A program made the position numbers and the translations under genes. Below, one piece after another: positions 8,005 through 15,386 of a DNA stretch of 29,979 bases. Each line of letters starts with the position of its first letter. The first letter of the stretch is position 1. The stretch is from JALYUA01 sp038229875 (GTDB taxonomy: Bacteria > Acidobacteriota > Thermoanaerobaculia > UBA5066 > Gp7-AA6), in assembly GCA_038229875.1 (NCBI GenBank), contig JBBROA010000042.1, forward strand, positions 1 through 29,979, read 5' to 3'. A model generated the notes under the pieces. The model was not told where the DNA came from. It saw nothing but the letters and a program-made list of their open reading frames with translations, and searched no databases.

Positions 8005-8158
8005 CACCTCTCTGCCCGCAACTCCCTGGTCCCTTTCCGATTTCTCGCCGGCCGCCGCGAGCCGTTTCTTCCGTGAGCCACTGCGGCGGATGGTAAACAG
8101 CGCGAATTCAGGCCCTTTCCGCACGCCTGCGGCCGCAAACCCGCCATGGCGAATTGCG

Positions 8159-8187
8159 TTGACTCTGTCGTGCGCGTTTGTTATTCT
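8159..8187 (+). promoter_or_regulatory. Sigma70-type promoter, array copy 3
   Basis: TTGACT (8159-8164), a 17-bp spacer containing CGTGCGCGTTTG, and TATTCT (8182-8187). The spacer sequence is nearly the same as in copies 1 and 2. Confidence 0.7.
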
Positions 8188-8193
8188 GCTTTC

Positions 8194-8234
8194 GTTGATC
8201 GCGCGACTCCGAAGACGGGTCGCGCATTTTTTTT
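8194..8234 (+). ncRNA. Predicted tiny hairpin RNA, array copy 3
   Basis: GCGCGAC (8201-8207) pairs with GTCGCGC (8219-8225). A run of eight T residues follows at 8227-8234. Compared with copies 1 and 2, the 3' arm lacks one G, so the stem is shorter (7 bp), but the T-run is better. The loop differs (CCGAAGACGG). Confidence 0.6.
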
Positions 8235-8407
8235 GGGTCTGGCGGGCGCGCTTCCCAACTGACTCTCCGGCCGCAACTTCCTTCTGCGGCCCCGGCTCTC
8301 GACCTCCTTCCCGGCTGGGCGGTTCCTTCGACGACCCGGCCAAAGCGCCCTTTTGACGCCCTGGCGACCCGTATTCCGAGCTTTCGATCGCGCCCGCCGC
8401 CCTCACC

Positions 8408-8413
8408 TACAAT
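8408..8413 (+). promoter_or_regulatory. -10-like TACAAT just before polA
   Basis: TACAAT (five of six) ends nine bases before the polA ATG. The predicted start falls about three bases before the start codon, giving an essentially leaderless mRNA. No ribosome-binding sequence is present. A good -35 at 17 bp is not seen. Confidence 0.5.
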
Positions 8414-8422
8414 CCGTCACCG

Positions 8423-11020
8423 ATGCCTCCGAAGACGGTTTACTTAGTCGACGCGATGTCGAACATCCATCGGGCCTACCACGCCATCCAGAGGCTCTCG
8501 ACCTCGGCCGGACGCCCCACGAACGCCATTTACGGGTTTGTGACGATGCTCCGGAAGATGCTCCGGGAGCACACCCCCGACCTCTGCGCGATCGCGTGGG
8601 ACGGCCCGGAGCGCACCATCCGGCACGTGGAGTTCCCCGAGTACAAGGCGAACCGGCCGGCGATGGTCGACGACCTCTCCTCGCAACTGGGGGATATCCG
8701 GCTCCTCCTGGACGCGTATCGGATCCCGATCCTGGAACTTGCCGGCTACGAAGCGGATGACGTCCTCGGCACGCTTTCCCACAAGGCGGCCGCGGCCGGC
8801 TATGACGTCGTGATCGTCACGGCGGACAAGGACATGCTCCAGCTCGTCGGACCCCGCGTGCGCGTGTTTCACACCGGCAAGGAGGCCTTCCTGGACGAAG
8901 CGGGCGTCGAGACCTTCTTTGGGGTGAAACCCGCGCAGGTGGCGGACGTCCTCGCCCTGATGGGGGACAGCGTCGACAACATCCCCGGGGTTCCCGGCGT
9001 CGGGCAGGTTACGGCCAAGAAGTGGATCCTCCAGTACGGCAGCCTGCCTGCGCTTCTCGAGCGCGCGGCGGAAATCAAAGGAAAAGTGGGCGAGAGCCTC
9101 CGTGAGAACCAGGAGGCGGCTCTCCTCTCGCGGCGCCTGGTCGAGATTCCAACCGACCTGCCGATCCCGTTCGACCCGGAACAACTGCGCTGCTCGGAGC
9201 CGGATTTCCCGACGCTCAAGGAAATCTTCGTCCGACTCGAGTTTCATTCGCTCGCCGCGGAGATCCAGGGGGAATCCGCGGCGCCGCCCGATGTCTCTTC
9301 GCGCCGGCTCTTGGGAGGCGAGACATTCGCCCTTTCGGGTGCCTGGACCGGCGTCGCCCTTTTAAACCGCGGCGGCGACGCGCTCCTCGCGCTCTCCGAC
9401 GGAACCGCGGCGCAGATTGCCGAGGGCGACTCGAATCGGATCGCGGAGCTCTGGGCCGGCGCCGACCGCCCGGGGGCCAATTTCGCGATGGCGGACGCCA
9501 AGCCCCTCGACGCACTCCTCGCTCGCGCGGGCCGCCGCGTCGCCGGCAACGTCTTCGACATCTGCCTGGCGCAGTACGTCCTGTCGTCCGGAGTGGCAAG
9601 CCCCGAGCTCGAGCCGATGGCCTTCCAGCGCCTCGGCCAGCGGCTTCTGTCGGACAAGGAGGCGGGGATTTCCTCCTGCGCGCTTCCCGAGTCGTACGAG
9701 ATCGCGAACGCCGACCGGTGGCTCTCGGAACGCTCCGCCGCCGCCGCCGCTCTCGCCGAGCCGCTGCAGGACGAGCTCGCCGCCCGGCCCGCTCTCGACC
9801 GGATTTACCGCGAGATCGAACGGCCTCTGACCCCCGTCCTCGCGCGGATGGAGATCGCGGGCGTCGCTGTGGACGTCCCCTTCCTGCAGGAAATCTCCAC
9901 GCGGATGGAGAAGGACCTCCGCGCGATCGAGCAGAAGATCTGGGCGGAAGCCGGCGAGGAGTTCAACGTCAACTCGCCGGTGAAGCTCGGCCAGATCCTG
10001 TTCGAGAAGCTCGGGTATCCCGTCTTGAAGAAGACCGCCAAGACCCGCTCCTCATCGACGGGCGTCGAGGTTTTAAACGAGCTCGCGGAACGGGGATTCG
10101 CGGTTCCGAAGCTCGTGCTCGAATTTCGCGAGATCTCCAAATTGAAGGGCACCTACGTCGACGCGCTGCCGGCTCTCGCGGATGCTCGGGGGCGGGTGCA
10201 CTCCTCCTTCCGGCAGACCGTCGCTTCCACCGGCCGGCTCTCTTCCTCGGACCCGAACCTTCAGAACATCCCGATCCGCACCGAGGCGGGGCGGGAGATC
10301 CGGAAGGCGTTCGTCGCGCCGTCCGGCGGGAAGCTCGTCGTCGCCGACTACTCGCAGATTGAGCTGCGCATCCTCGCGCACCTCTCCGCCGACGAGGCGC
10401 TGATCCGCGCGTTCGAAGAGGGGCAGGACATCCATAGCGCGACGGCGGCGAAGATCTTCGGCGTCTCGCCCGATCTCGTCAGTCAGGAAATGCGGTTCGC
10501 GGCGAAGAGGATCAACTTCGCACTGCTGTACGGGATGGCGCCCTTCACGCTCGGCAAGGAGCTCGGCGTCTCGACGTCCGAGGCCAAAAGCTACGTCGAT
10601 TCCTATTTCGCGCAGTTTCCGAGCGTGCGTGCATGTCTCGACGGCATCCTCGACGAGGCGCGACGGACCCGCGAGGTGACGACGATCTTCGGCCGGGTCC
10701 GGCCAATCCCGGACATCGCGGCTTCCAACCCGAACGTGCGGGGGAACGCCGAGCGGATGGCGTTGAACGCGCCGTTTCAGGGCGCGGCCGCCGACATCAT
10801 CAAGATCGCGATGGTCCGCCTCGACGATGCCCTCGCCGCGAGGGGACTCTCTTCCCGACTCGTGCTCCAGGTCCACGACGAGCTCGTGTGCGAGTCTCCG
10901 GACGTCGAGGTCGAGACTTTAACGGCCCTCCTGCGGGAAGTCATGGAAGGCGCAGCGAGCCTGCGCGTCCGGCTCGCCGTCGGGGTCGGCGCGGGACACG
11001 ACTGGCTGTCGGCGAAATAG
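8423..11020 (+). CDS. polA: DNA polymerase I, without functional proofreading site
   Basis: The 865-residue protein has three parts. Residues 1 to about 290 form the 5'-3' flap nuclease (YLVDAMSNIHRAYHA, EADDVLGTLSHKA, TADKDMLQL, MGDSVDNIPGVPGVG). About 300-470 form a degenerate 3'-5' exonuclease domain. About 480-865 form the polymerase. Polymerase motifs are TGRLSSSDPNLQNIPIRT, motif A with Asp642 (DYSQIELRILAHLS), the O-helix RFAAKRINFALLYG and motif C with His818-Asp819 (QVHDELV). The proofreading DxE motif expected in the middle domain is missing (ETFALSGAWTGVALL), as in Taq-type enzymes. It acts in Okazaki-fragment maturation and repair. The upstream region holds the promoter-hairpin array. 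Confidence 0.97.
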   Translation: MPPKTVYLVDAMSNIHRAYHAIQRLSTSAGRPTNAIYGFVTMLRKMLREHTPDLCAIAWDGPERTIRHVEFPEYKANRPAMVDDLSSQLGDIRLLLDAYRIPILELAGYEADDVLGTLSHKAAAAGYDVVIVTADKDMLQLVGPRVRVFHTGKEAFLDEAGVETFFGVKPAQVADVLALMGDSVDNIPGVPGVGQVTAKKWILQYGSLPALLERAAEIKGKVGESLRENQEAALLSRRLVEIPTDLPIPFDPEQLRCSEPDFPTLKEIFVRLEFHSLAAEIQGESAAPPDVSSRRLLGGETFALSGAWTGVALLNRGGDALLALSDGTAAQIAEGDSNRIAELWAGADRPGANFAMADAKPLDALLARAGRRVAGNVFDICLAQYVLSSGVASPELEPMAFQRLGQRLLSDKEAGISSCALPESYEIANADRWLSERSAAAAALAEPLQDELAARPALDRIYREIERPLTPVLARMEIAGVAVDVPFLQEISTRMEKDLRAIEQKIWAEAGEEFNVNSPVKLGQILFEKLGYPVLKKTAKTRSSSTGVEVLNELAERGFAVPKLVLEFREISKLKGTYVDALPALADARGRVHSSFRQTVASTGRLSSSDPNLQNIPIRTEAGREIRKAFVAPSGGKLVVADYSQIELRILAHLSADEALIRAFEEGQDIHSATAAKIFGVSPDLVSQEMRFAAKRINFALLYGMAPFTLGKELGVSTSEAKSYVDSYFAQFPSVRACLDGILDEARRTREVTTIFGRVRPIPDIAASNPNVRGNAERMALNAPFQGAAADIIKIAMVRLDDALAARGLSSRLVLQVHDELVCESPDVEVETLTALLREVMEGAASLRVRLAVGVGAGHDWLSAK

Positions 11021-11028
11021 CGACCGGC

Positions 11029-11034
11029 TATACT
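11029..11034 (+). promoter_or_regulatory. -10-like TATACT before the TonB-C-like gene
   Basis: GGCTATACTTT lies just after the polA stop. TATACT (five of six) ends 12 bases before the ATG at 11047, with no Shine-Dalgarno sequence between. This suggests a separate short-leader transcript. Confidence 0.45.
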
Positions 11035-11046
11035 TTCCGCAACTCC

Positions 11047-12063
11047 ATGAACCTTCGGGCGTTTTCCGGTCTGGCGTTCGCCGCCGGCCTGCTTCTTTCG
11101 CCGGCGCCAGCCGCCGCGCAGTCCCCTGCGCCGGGCGCTGGCGCGGGCGGCTCGCCGGACACGCCGGCCGTCTCGCCCACGCCGGCGCCCCCGCCGACTC
11201 CGGCAGCCCCTTCCGACGCTCCCGCTGCGCCTGCGGGCCGTTCCGTCCCGTCATCGGCGACCGCGCCCCTGCGACTTTCGGATCCGCCGTCCGTCCGCAT
11301 CCTGACCCTCCCCGCCGAGAACCCGTTCGGTCTCGCGGCGGAGGCCCCGGCCGCCCTTCCGGTGAAGCCCGTGCTCCTGGATCAGGTCGTCGAGGAGCCG
11401 CTCTACGCCGCGATCCACGTCGACCGGACCGGCAAACCCGGCGCCTCGCGGCGCGCGCGCGATCCGATCCCGTCGCTCGCGGCGGAAACGAAGAAGTCGT
11501 TCGATCGCTGGGTTTTCGAGCCCGGGCGCCGGGGAGGCCAGCCGGTCGAGGCGTGGTCGAGCGTGCGGCTGGACCTGCGCGTCGAAGTGAAAGCTCCGAA
11601 GATCGAGCAGATCGCGCTGACGGCCGTGACACCGACGAGTCCCGTCCCCGCTCCGCTCGAGTGGCTGTCGGACACCGCGTGGTACGAGGCGCTCCCGCCG
11701 GTTCCCGCGCCCGCTGACGGAAGCGTGGCCGTCGAAGAGCTCGAAACCCTGGCTGTTCCGAAGAAGACCAGGTGGGACGCGGATTCCTACAAGGGTCCGT
11801 TTTCTGTCCGGATGTGGATCCACATCACGGCAGCAGGACGCGCCGACCGCGGGATCCCGCTCCAGGCTTCGGACCCGATCCTCCTCACCGATTTCCGCCG
11901 TCAGATAGCCACCTGGCAGTTCCGCCCCGCGCGGCTGAACGGACAGGCCGTCGATTCGTGGGCCGAGCTCGTGATCGCGGGGCAGATCGGGTATTCCGTG
12001 GACGTCAAGCAGATCGCGAACCTGCGCAAGAGCCTCCCCGACGCCGTCACCGCCGCGCGCTAG
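11047..12063 (+). CDS. Secreted protein with two TonB-C-like domains
   Basis: The 338-residue protein begins with a signal peptide (LRAFSGLAFAAGLLLSPAPAAAQ). A proline/alanine-rich linker follows over about residues 24-78, as in periplasm-spanning TonB proteins. Two related segments come next. The first has AAIHVDRTGKPGASRRARD ending in FDRWVFEPGRRGGQPVEAW. The second has SVRMWIHITAAGRADRGIPL ending in ATWQFRPARLNGQAVDSW. The W.F.PAR..G.PV.SW pattern is typical of TonB C-terminal domains. There is a cleavable signal rather than a clear inner-membrane anchor, so a direct energy-transducing role is uncertain. No ExbB or ExbD gene is nearby. It follows polA by 26 bp. Confidence 0.75.
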   Translation: MNLRAFSGLAFAAGLLLSPAPAAAQSPAPGAGAGGSPDTPAVSPTPAPPPTPAAPSDAPAAPAGRSVPSSATAPLRLSDPPSVRILTLPAENPFGLAAEAPAALPVKPVLLDQVVEEPLYAAIHVDRTGKPGASRRARDPIPSLAAETKKSFDRWVFEPGRRGGQPVEAWSSVRLDLRVEVKAPKIEQIALTAVTPTSPVPAPLEWLSDTAWYEALPPVPAPADGSVAVEELETLAVPKKTRWDADSYKGPFSVRMWIHITAAGRADRGIPLQASDPILLTDFRRQIATWQFRPARLNGQAVDSWAELVIAGQIGYSVDVKQIANLRKSLPDAVTAAR

Positions 12064-12190
12064 CTTACTCGCCATCGCCAGGTTTCTCCTTCCCCGCGCC
12101 TTCGTCGCGATCTCCCCGCACGCACGGCGGGCGAGGCTGCACACGCACTGGCTCGCGCGACTGGTCACGCGCTGTTTCGGCGCGGACGCC

Positions 12191-12580
12191 GTGACGCTCG
12201 GACGCCACATCTTTCTGTCGCCTTCTGCGGCAAGATCGATCGCCGCCCGGACCGAACCCGGCGCGAGACTCATCGCGCACGAGATTCACCACGTCGGGCA
12301 GTTCCGGCGCGAGGGATTCCTCGGGTTCGTGATGCGGTATGCCGCGGCGTACGCGCGAGGACGCTTCCGGGGACTCACCCACGCGGCCGCATACGGCCAG
12401 ATACCCTTCGAGATCGAAGCCCGGAACGCGGAAGAGACGGCGATGTGGAAAGCGGGGCTATCGCTCGACGCGCGGCCCCAGAGAGCGAGCCGCCCCGGAT
12501 CGTCGGGGCCGAGGCCGGTGGCCGACGCAAGTTTTCTTCCCGGGGAATCCGAAGCGGACGAACCCCGCCAGGAGGGTTGA
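12191..12580 (+). CDS. Small HExxH protein, DUF4157-like
   Basis: From GTG 12191 the protein has 129 residues. It carries LIAHEIHHVGQ, with an HExxH zinc motif at His30-Glu31...His34, followed by RREGFLGFVMRYAAAYARG and IPFEIEARNAEETA. This resembles the DUF4157 (eCIS-type metallopeptidase-like) family, whose role is not well defined. The C-terminal 40 residues are low-complexity. The frame stays open upstream as far as 11974 and reads family-like sequence (HTHWLARLVTRCFGADAVTLG), but no ATG, GTG or TTG occurs there. The true start may therefore be a rare codon between 12062 and 12191, or the N-terminus has been lost. It ends 2 bp before the MITE. Confidence 0.65.
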   Translation: MTLGRHIFLSPSAARSIAARTEPGARLIAHEIHHVGQFRREGFLGFVMRYAAAYARGRFRGLTHAAAYGQIPFEIEARNAEETAMWKAGLSLDARPQRASRPGSSGPRPVADASFLPGESEADEPRQEG

Positions 12581-12582
12581 CC

Positions 12583-12785
12583 TAGCAGCTCGTGGAAAAA
12601 TGGATGCGGGTGTCGCGTCCGGGCTTTTGCAATTCGCTACAGGCACAACGGAGGCTTTTCTCGTGTCTGTCAACCAAGGTCTCTCATCATCGCGTAGACG
12701 CCGAGCAAAAGCCCGTCCGCCCTGCGGGTTGCGGCGGCGCGGGGCCTCGCAACGCTATCCCACACCCTTTTTCCACGGGCTGCTA
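12583..12785. mobile_element. 203-bp MITE-like element with terminal inverted repeats
   Basis: The left end reads TAGCAGCTCGTGGAAAAA and the right end, on the opposite strand, TAGCAGCCCGTGGAAAAA, one mismatch in 18. The similarity then weakens. A second internal inverted repeat, CGGGCTTTTGC (12620-12630) and GCAAAAGCCCG (12705-12715), makes the element a foldback. There is no coding capacity. Both ends begin with TA, so the element may be GCAGC...GCTGC with a TA target duplication, as in IS630/Tc1-mariner-type insertion. The right end is identical over 29 bp to the element end at 29856-29884. It sits between two convergent genes and may also act as a terminator. Confidence 0.8.
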
Positions 12786-14681
12786 AGCCGGCAGGACATC
12801 CCGCCGGTCTCCCACGCGGCGCGTGATCTTCGCTCCGTCGAGGTACTCGAGGAGCGGAATCGCCAGCCGCCGCGTCAACCCGAACATCTCCTTGAACTCG
12901 CCGACGTCGAGAGAAGGCCGCCCCGAGGCCCTGAGCCGCGCAACGACCTCGTCGACCGCCTCGCGGGAGATCAACCAGCCGCCCGGCAGACGAAGCAGCG
13001 TCCCTTTCTTGACCAGATATCCCGCGAGGCCCTCCACCACTTTCGCCTTGTGGCCGATCTCTTTCGTCACGTCGGGAAGCGACGGCGGATCGAGCCCGCG
13101 CTTGCGGTACGTCTCCGCGATCCGCGCCGAAAGCTCTCGATCGGCGCCACCCAGATCATCGCGGCCCGGCGGCCGGGCTTCCTCCCCAGCCAGGGTGTAC
13201 GCGCCCCGCGCGACGAGCGCCCCCTCGACCGCCTCCGCCCACCGCGCGTCGGCGGATTCGGGGAGGATGCGCGCGAGCAGCGTCCGTCTCGAAACCCCGA
13301 CAGCTCCGCCCGCGGCGAGCAGCCGGGCCATCTGGTCGAGTGCGCGGTCGGCGAGCCGCGCGAGCGCGATCTCGGAGATGTACCGCTCGGGCGATCTGCG
13401 GAGCGCCTGGATCCTCCCCGCGACGATCCCGCTCGCGGCGGCTTGACGGATCGACTCGGCAGGAACACCGGCCCGGCGAGCGAGGGCTTCCTCGCCGATT
13501 CCCGACTCCTTCGCCTGCTCGACCCAGATCACGACGCGATCTCCGAGTCCCGCGACCTCGAATCGGGACAGGAGGGTCACGCCCTTCTCCCGCGCGCGGC
13601 GGGCTCCGGGCCAGAGAGGATCGAGTACGACGCCGCCCCCGACCGTTTCGACCGGCGACAGGCGCCTCAGAACGAAGCGGTCCCCGGGCGCCGCAGACAG
13701 CGGTTCCGAGAGCCGGAACTGCGCGAAACCGCTCTGGCCCGGCGCGAGTGTCTCGCCTTCGAGCAGGCGGACGCCGGCCCGCAGCTCGGAGGAGAAATGG
13801 TGCAGCGACAGCCGGTCCCCGCTGGTCAGCTCCGGAGCGCCCGCCAGAAGGTGAACGCGCGCCGTCAGCAGCGACGTCGTCGCGAAAGCCCCGGGCGTCG
13901 CCAGAACGAGCCCGCGCCTCAACTCCGACAGCTCGACGCCAGCGAGATTCACGCTGACTCGTTCTCCGGCGCGCGCCTGCGGCGTCTCCCTGCCGTGAAC
14001 CTCGATTCGCCTGACCCGAACCGGCCGCGCGGTCGGAAAAAGGTCGAGCTTCTGCTCCGTCGAAATCGTGCCGGAAACGAGACTGCCGGTCACGACCGGG
14101 CCGAAGCCGGCGATCGAAAACGCGCGGTCGATCGGGAGCCGCACGAGGAGATGTTCGCGCGACGAATCGCCGTCGTCTCCGGCGAGCGCGACGAGAGATT
14201 TTTTCAGCTCCGGAAGTCCCTGACCGGTTCGCGCAGACACTGGAATGACCGCGGCGCCCTCCAGGAAGGAGCCGCGGACGAGATCGCGCACGTCCGACAC
14301 CGTGACCCCCAGAAGGTCCTCGTCGACCCGGTCGGTCTTCGTGACGGCTATCAGGCCGCGGCGAATCCCGAGCATCCGGACGATGTCGAAGTGCTCGCGC
14401 GTCTGAGGCATGACGGACTCGTCCGCCGCGACGACGAGCAGCACCGCGTCGATCCCGCCGGCGCCGGCCAGCATGTTCCGCACGAACCTCTCGTGCCCCG
14501 GCACGTCGACGAAGGAGACGCGGACCCCGTCCCACTCCGCGTGCGCGAATCCCAGGTCGATTGTGATGCCACGCCGCTTCTCCTCGGGCAGCCTGTCTGC
14601 GTCGATGCCGGTCAACGCCTTCACGAGCGCGGTCTTGCCGTGGTCAATGTGCCCCGCGGTGCCGATGAGGAATCGCTTCAC
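12783..14681 (-). CDS. selB: Selenocysteine-specific translation elongation factor SelB
   Basis: The 632-residue protein brings selenocysteyl-tRNA to UGA codons with a SECIS hairpin. GTPase motifs are GTAGHIDHGKT (7-17), RGITIDLGFA, DVPGHERF, TKTD and SART. OB-like domains II and III follow, then winged helices in the C-terminal 250 residues (LDPLWPGARRAREKG, LARRAGVPAESIRQAAASG, REAVDEVVARLRAS, FKEMFGLTRRLAIPLLEYLD), which bind SECIS RNA. GTG 14681 gives the canonical N-terminus VKRFLIGTAGHIDHGKT. A TATAGT on the same strand ends six bases before it. The TAG stop is formed by the MITE's end, so the last residues may be changed, although they lie near the usual end of the family. selA, selD and tRNA-Sec are not in the window. 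Confidence 0.96.
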   Translation of the reverse strand: MKRFLIGTAGHIDHGKTALVKALTGIDADRLPEEKRRGITIDLGFAHAEWDGVRVSFVDVPGHERFVRNMLAGAGGIDAVLLVVAADESVMPQTREHFDIVRMLGIRRGLIAVTKTDRVDEDLLGVTVSDVRDLVRGSFLEGAAVIPVSARTGQGLPELKKSLVALAGDDGDSSREHLLVRLPIDRAFSIAGFGPVVTGSLVSGTISTEQKLDLFPTARPVRVRRIEVHGRETPQARAGERVSVNLAGVELSELRRGLVLATPGAFATTSLLTARVHLLAGAPELTSGDRLSLHHFSSELRAGVRLLEGETLAPGQSGFAQFRLSEPLSAAPGDRFVLRRLSPVETVGGGVVLDPLWPGARRAREKGVTLLSRFEVAGLGDRVVIWVEQAKESGIGEEALARRAGVPAESIRQAAASGIVAGRIQALRRSPERYISEIALARLADRALDQMARLLAAGGAVGVSRRTLLARILPESADARWAEAVEGALVARGAYTLAGEEARPPGRDDLGGADRELSARIAETYRKRGLDPPSLPDVTKEIGHKAKVVEGLAGYLVKKGTLLRLPGGWLISREAVDEVVARLRASGRPSLDVGEFKEMFGLTRRLAIPLLEYLDGAKITRRVGDRRDVLPA

Positions 14682-14687
14682 GCGGGA

Positions 14688-14693
14688 ACTATA
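14688..14693 (-). promoter_or_regulatory. -10 element TATAGT directly before selB
   Basis: TATAGT on the minus strand (five of six) is separated from the selB GTG by six bases. Transcription would start at or within a base or two of the GTG, a leaderless mRNA. There is no Shine-Dalgarno sequence and the -35 region is poor. Confidence 0.6.
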
Positions 14694-14933
14694 CGAGGGA
14701 GCGCGCACACGCGCCGCTTCGGATGAAAGGCCGCCCCGTCCGAACGAGGCCGTGCCCCTTTCGAAATCCGCCGGCCGAAGACGGTGACTGACCCGGGAAC
14801 GAAACAGTAGAGCATGGGCGGGATCCGCAGCCCCCGTGATCGCCGAGGCCCCTCCCCTGGTGGTCGCCAGAGCGGTCGAGGAAAGGATGAGCAGACAGGC
14901 TGCAGCCAACGAGAGCGCGGTCCCGGTCGTTGA

Positions 14934-14939
14934 TATCCT
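14934..14939 (+). promoter_or_regulatory. -10-like TATCCT before yqeY
   Basis: TATCCT ends nine bases before the yqeY ATG, with no ribosome-binding sequence between. It is divergent from the selB promoter. The 267-bp region between the two genes (14682-14948) shows no other gene that I can recognise. Confidence 0.4.
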
Positions 14940-14948
14940 CCGGGCGCG

Positions 14949-15386
14949 ATGCTCGCCCGGCTCGAAAGTGATCTGAAGCTCGCGATGAAAGCGGGCGAGA
15001 AGAGGCGCGTTTCTACTTTGCGGCTGCTTCTGTCGGCACTGAAAAACGACCGGATCCAGCTTCAGCGCGACGTAACCGACGAAGAGGTCGAGGCCGCGAT
15101 CCGGCGCGCCGTCAAGCAACGGCGCGAAGCGATCGAGCAGTACGGCCTTGGCGGTCGGGCGGACCTGGTCGCCGCGGAGACGGAAGAGCTCGGCATTCTC
15201 GAGGCTTACCTCCCTCAGTCGCTCTCCGACGGTGACCTCGAATCCGTCGTGCGAGGCATCATCCAGGAGAAGGGCTTCGCGTCCGCGAAGGACGTGGGAG
15301 CGCTGATGAAGGAGCTGATGGCGCAGCACAAGGGACGCGTCGACGGAAAGCGGGCACAGGAGATTGCCCGCCGGCTCCTGGCGTGA
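14949..15386 (+). CDS. yqeY: GatB/YqeY domain-containing protein
   Basis: The 145-residue protein matches stand-alone YqeY proteins, which resemble the tRNA-binding tail of the amidotransferase subunit GatB. Signatures are the N-terminal LKLAMKAGEKRRVSTLRLLLSALKN, the middle VKQRREAIEQY and ILEAYLPQSLSD, and the C-terminal KDVGALMKELMAQHKGRVDGKRAQEIARRLL. The biological role is presumed to be related to tRNA but is not established. The length is typical. The stop overlaps the next gene's GTG start. Confidence 0.93.
   Translation: MLARLESDLKLAMKAGEKRRVSTLRLLLSALKNDRIQLQRDVTDEEVEAAIRRAVKQRREAIEQYGLGGRADLVAAETEELGILEAYLPQSLSDGDLESVVRGIIQEKGFASAKDVGALMKELMAQHKGRVDGKRAQEIARRLLA

Larger units (their letters stand above)
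7677..8234 (+). repeat. Array of three tandem promoter-hairpin units (period 238 and 235 bp)
   Basis: Three copies share the order GAATT, three or four bases, TTGAC, a spacer containing CGTGCGC and TTTG, a -10 hexamer, then a TCGCGCGACTCCG / GGGTCGCGC inverted repeat and a T-run. The -35 boxes begin at 7686, 7924 and 8159. Between cores the copies are diverged, but copies 2 and 3 still share traces such as TTCAGGGCCTTT / TTCAGGCCCTTT upstream, so whole units of about 235 bp were probably duplicated. No plausible protein-coding frame lies here. The stretch 7587-8422 otherwise contains only upstream sequence of polA. Confidence 0.85.

Noticed and set aside
7677..8234. CRISPR array
   Set aside because: Only three units of about 235 bp with promoter and hairpin content; no short direct repeats with uniform spacers and no cas genes.
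7617..8356. Short open frames through the promoter-hairpin array
   Set aside because: They run through inverted repeats and T-runs, are not shared between the array copies, and show no protein features.
12339..14726. Very long open frame antisense to selB
   Set aside because: Arginine-rich and low-complexity with no family motifs; a shadow of the real gene caused by high GC.
14682..14948. tRNA-Sec next to selB
   Set aside because: No UCA anticodon loop or long acceptor/variable arm could be found on either strand.
14682..15329. N-terminal extension of SelB to 848 residues, including a signal-peptide-like stretch (TALSLAAACLLILSSTALA)
   Set aside because: SelB homology begins exactly at GTG 14681, a TATAGT lies directly upstream, and the extension overlaps yqeY on the other strand. 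The hydrophobic run is probably chance in GC-rich sequence.
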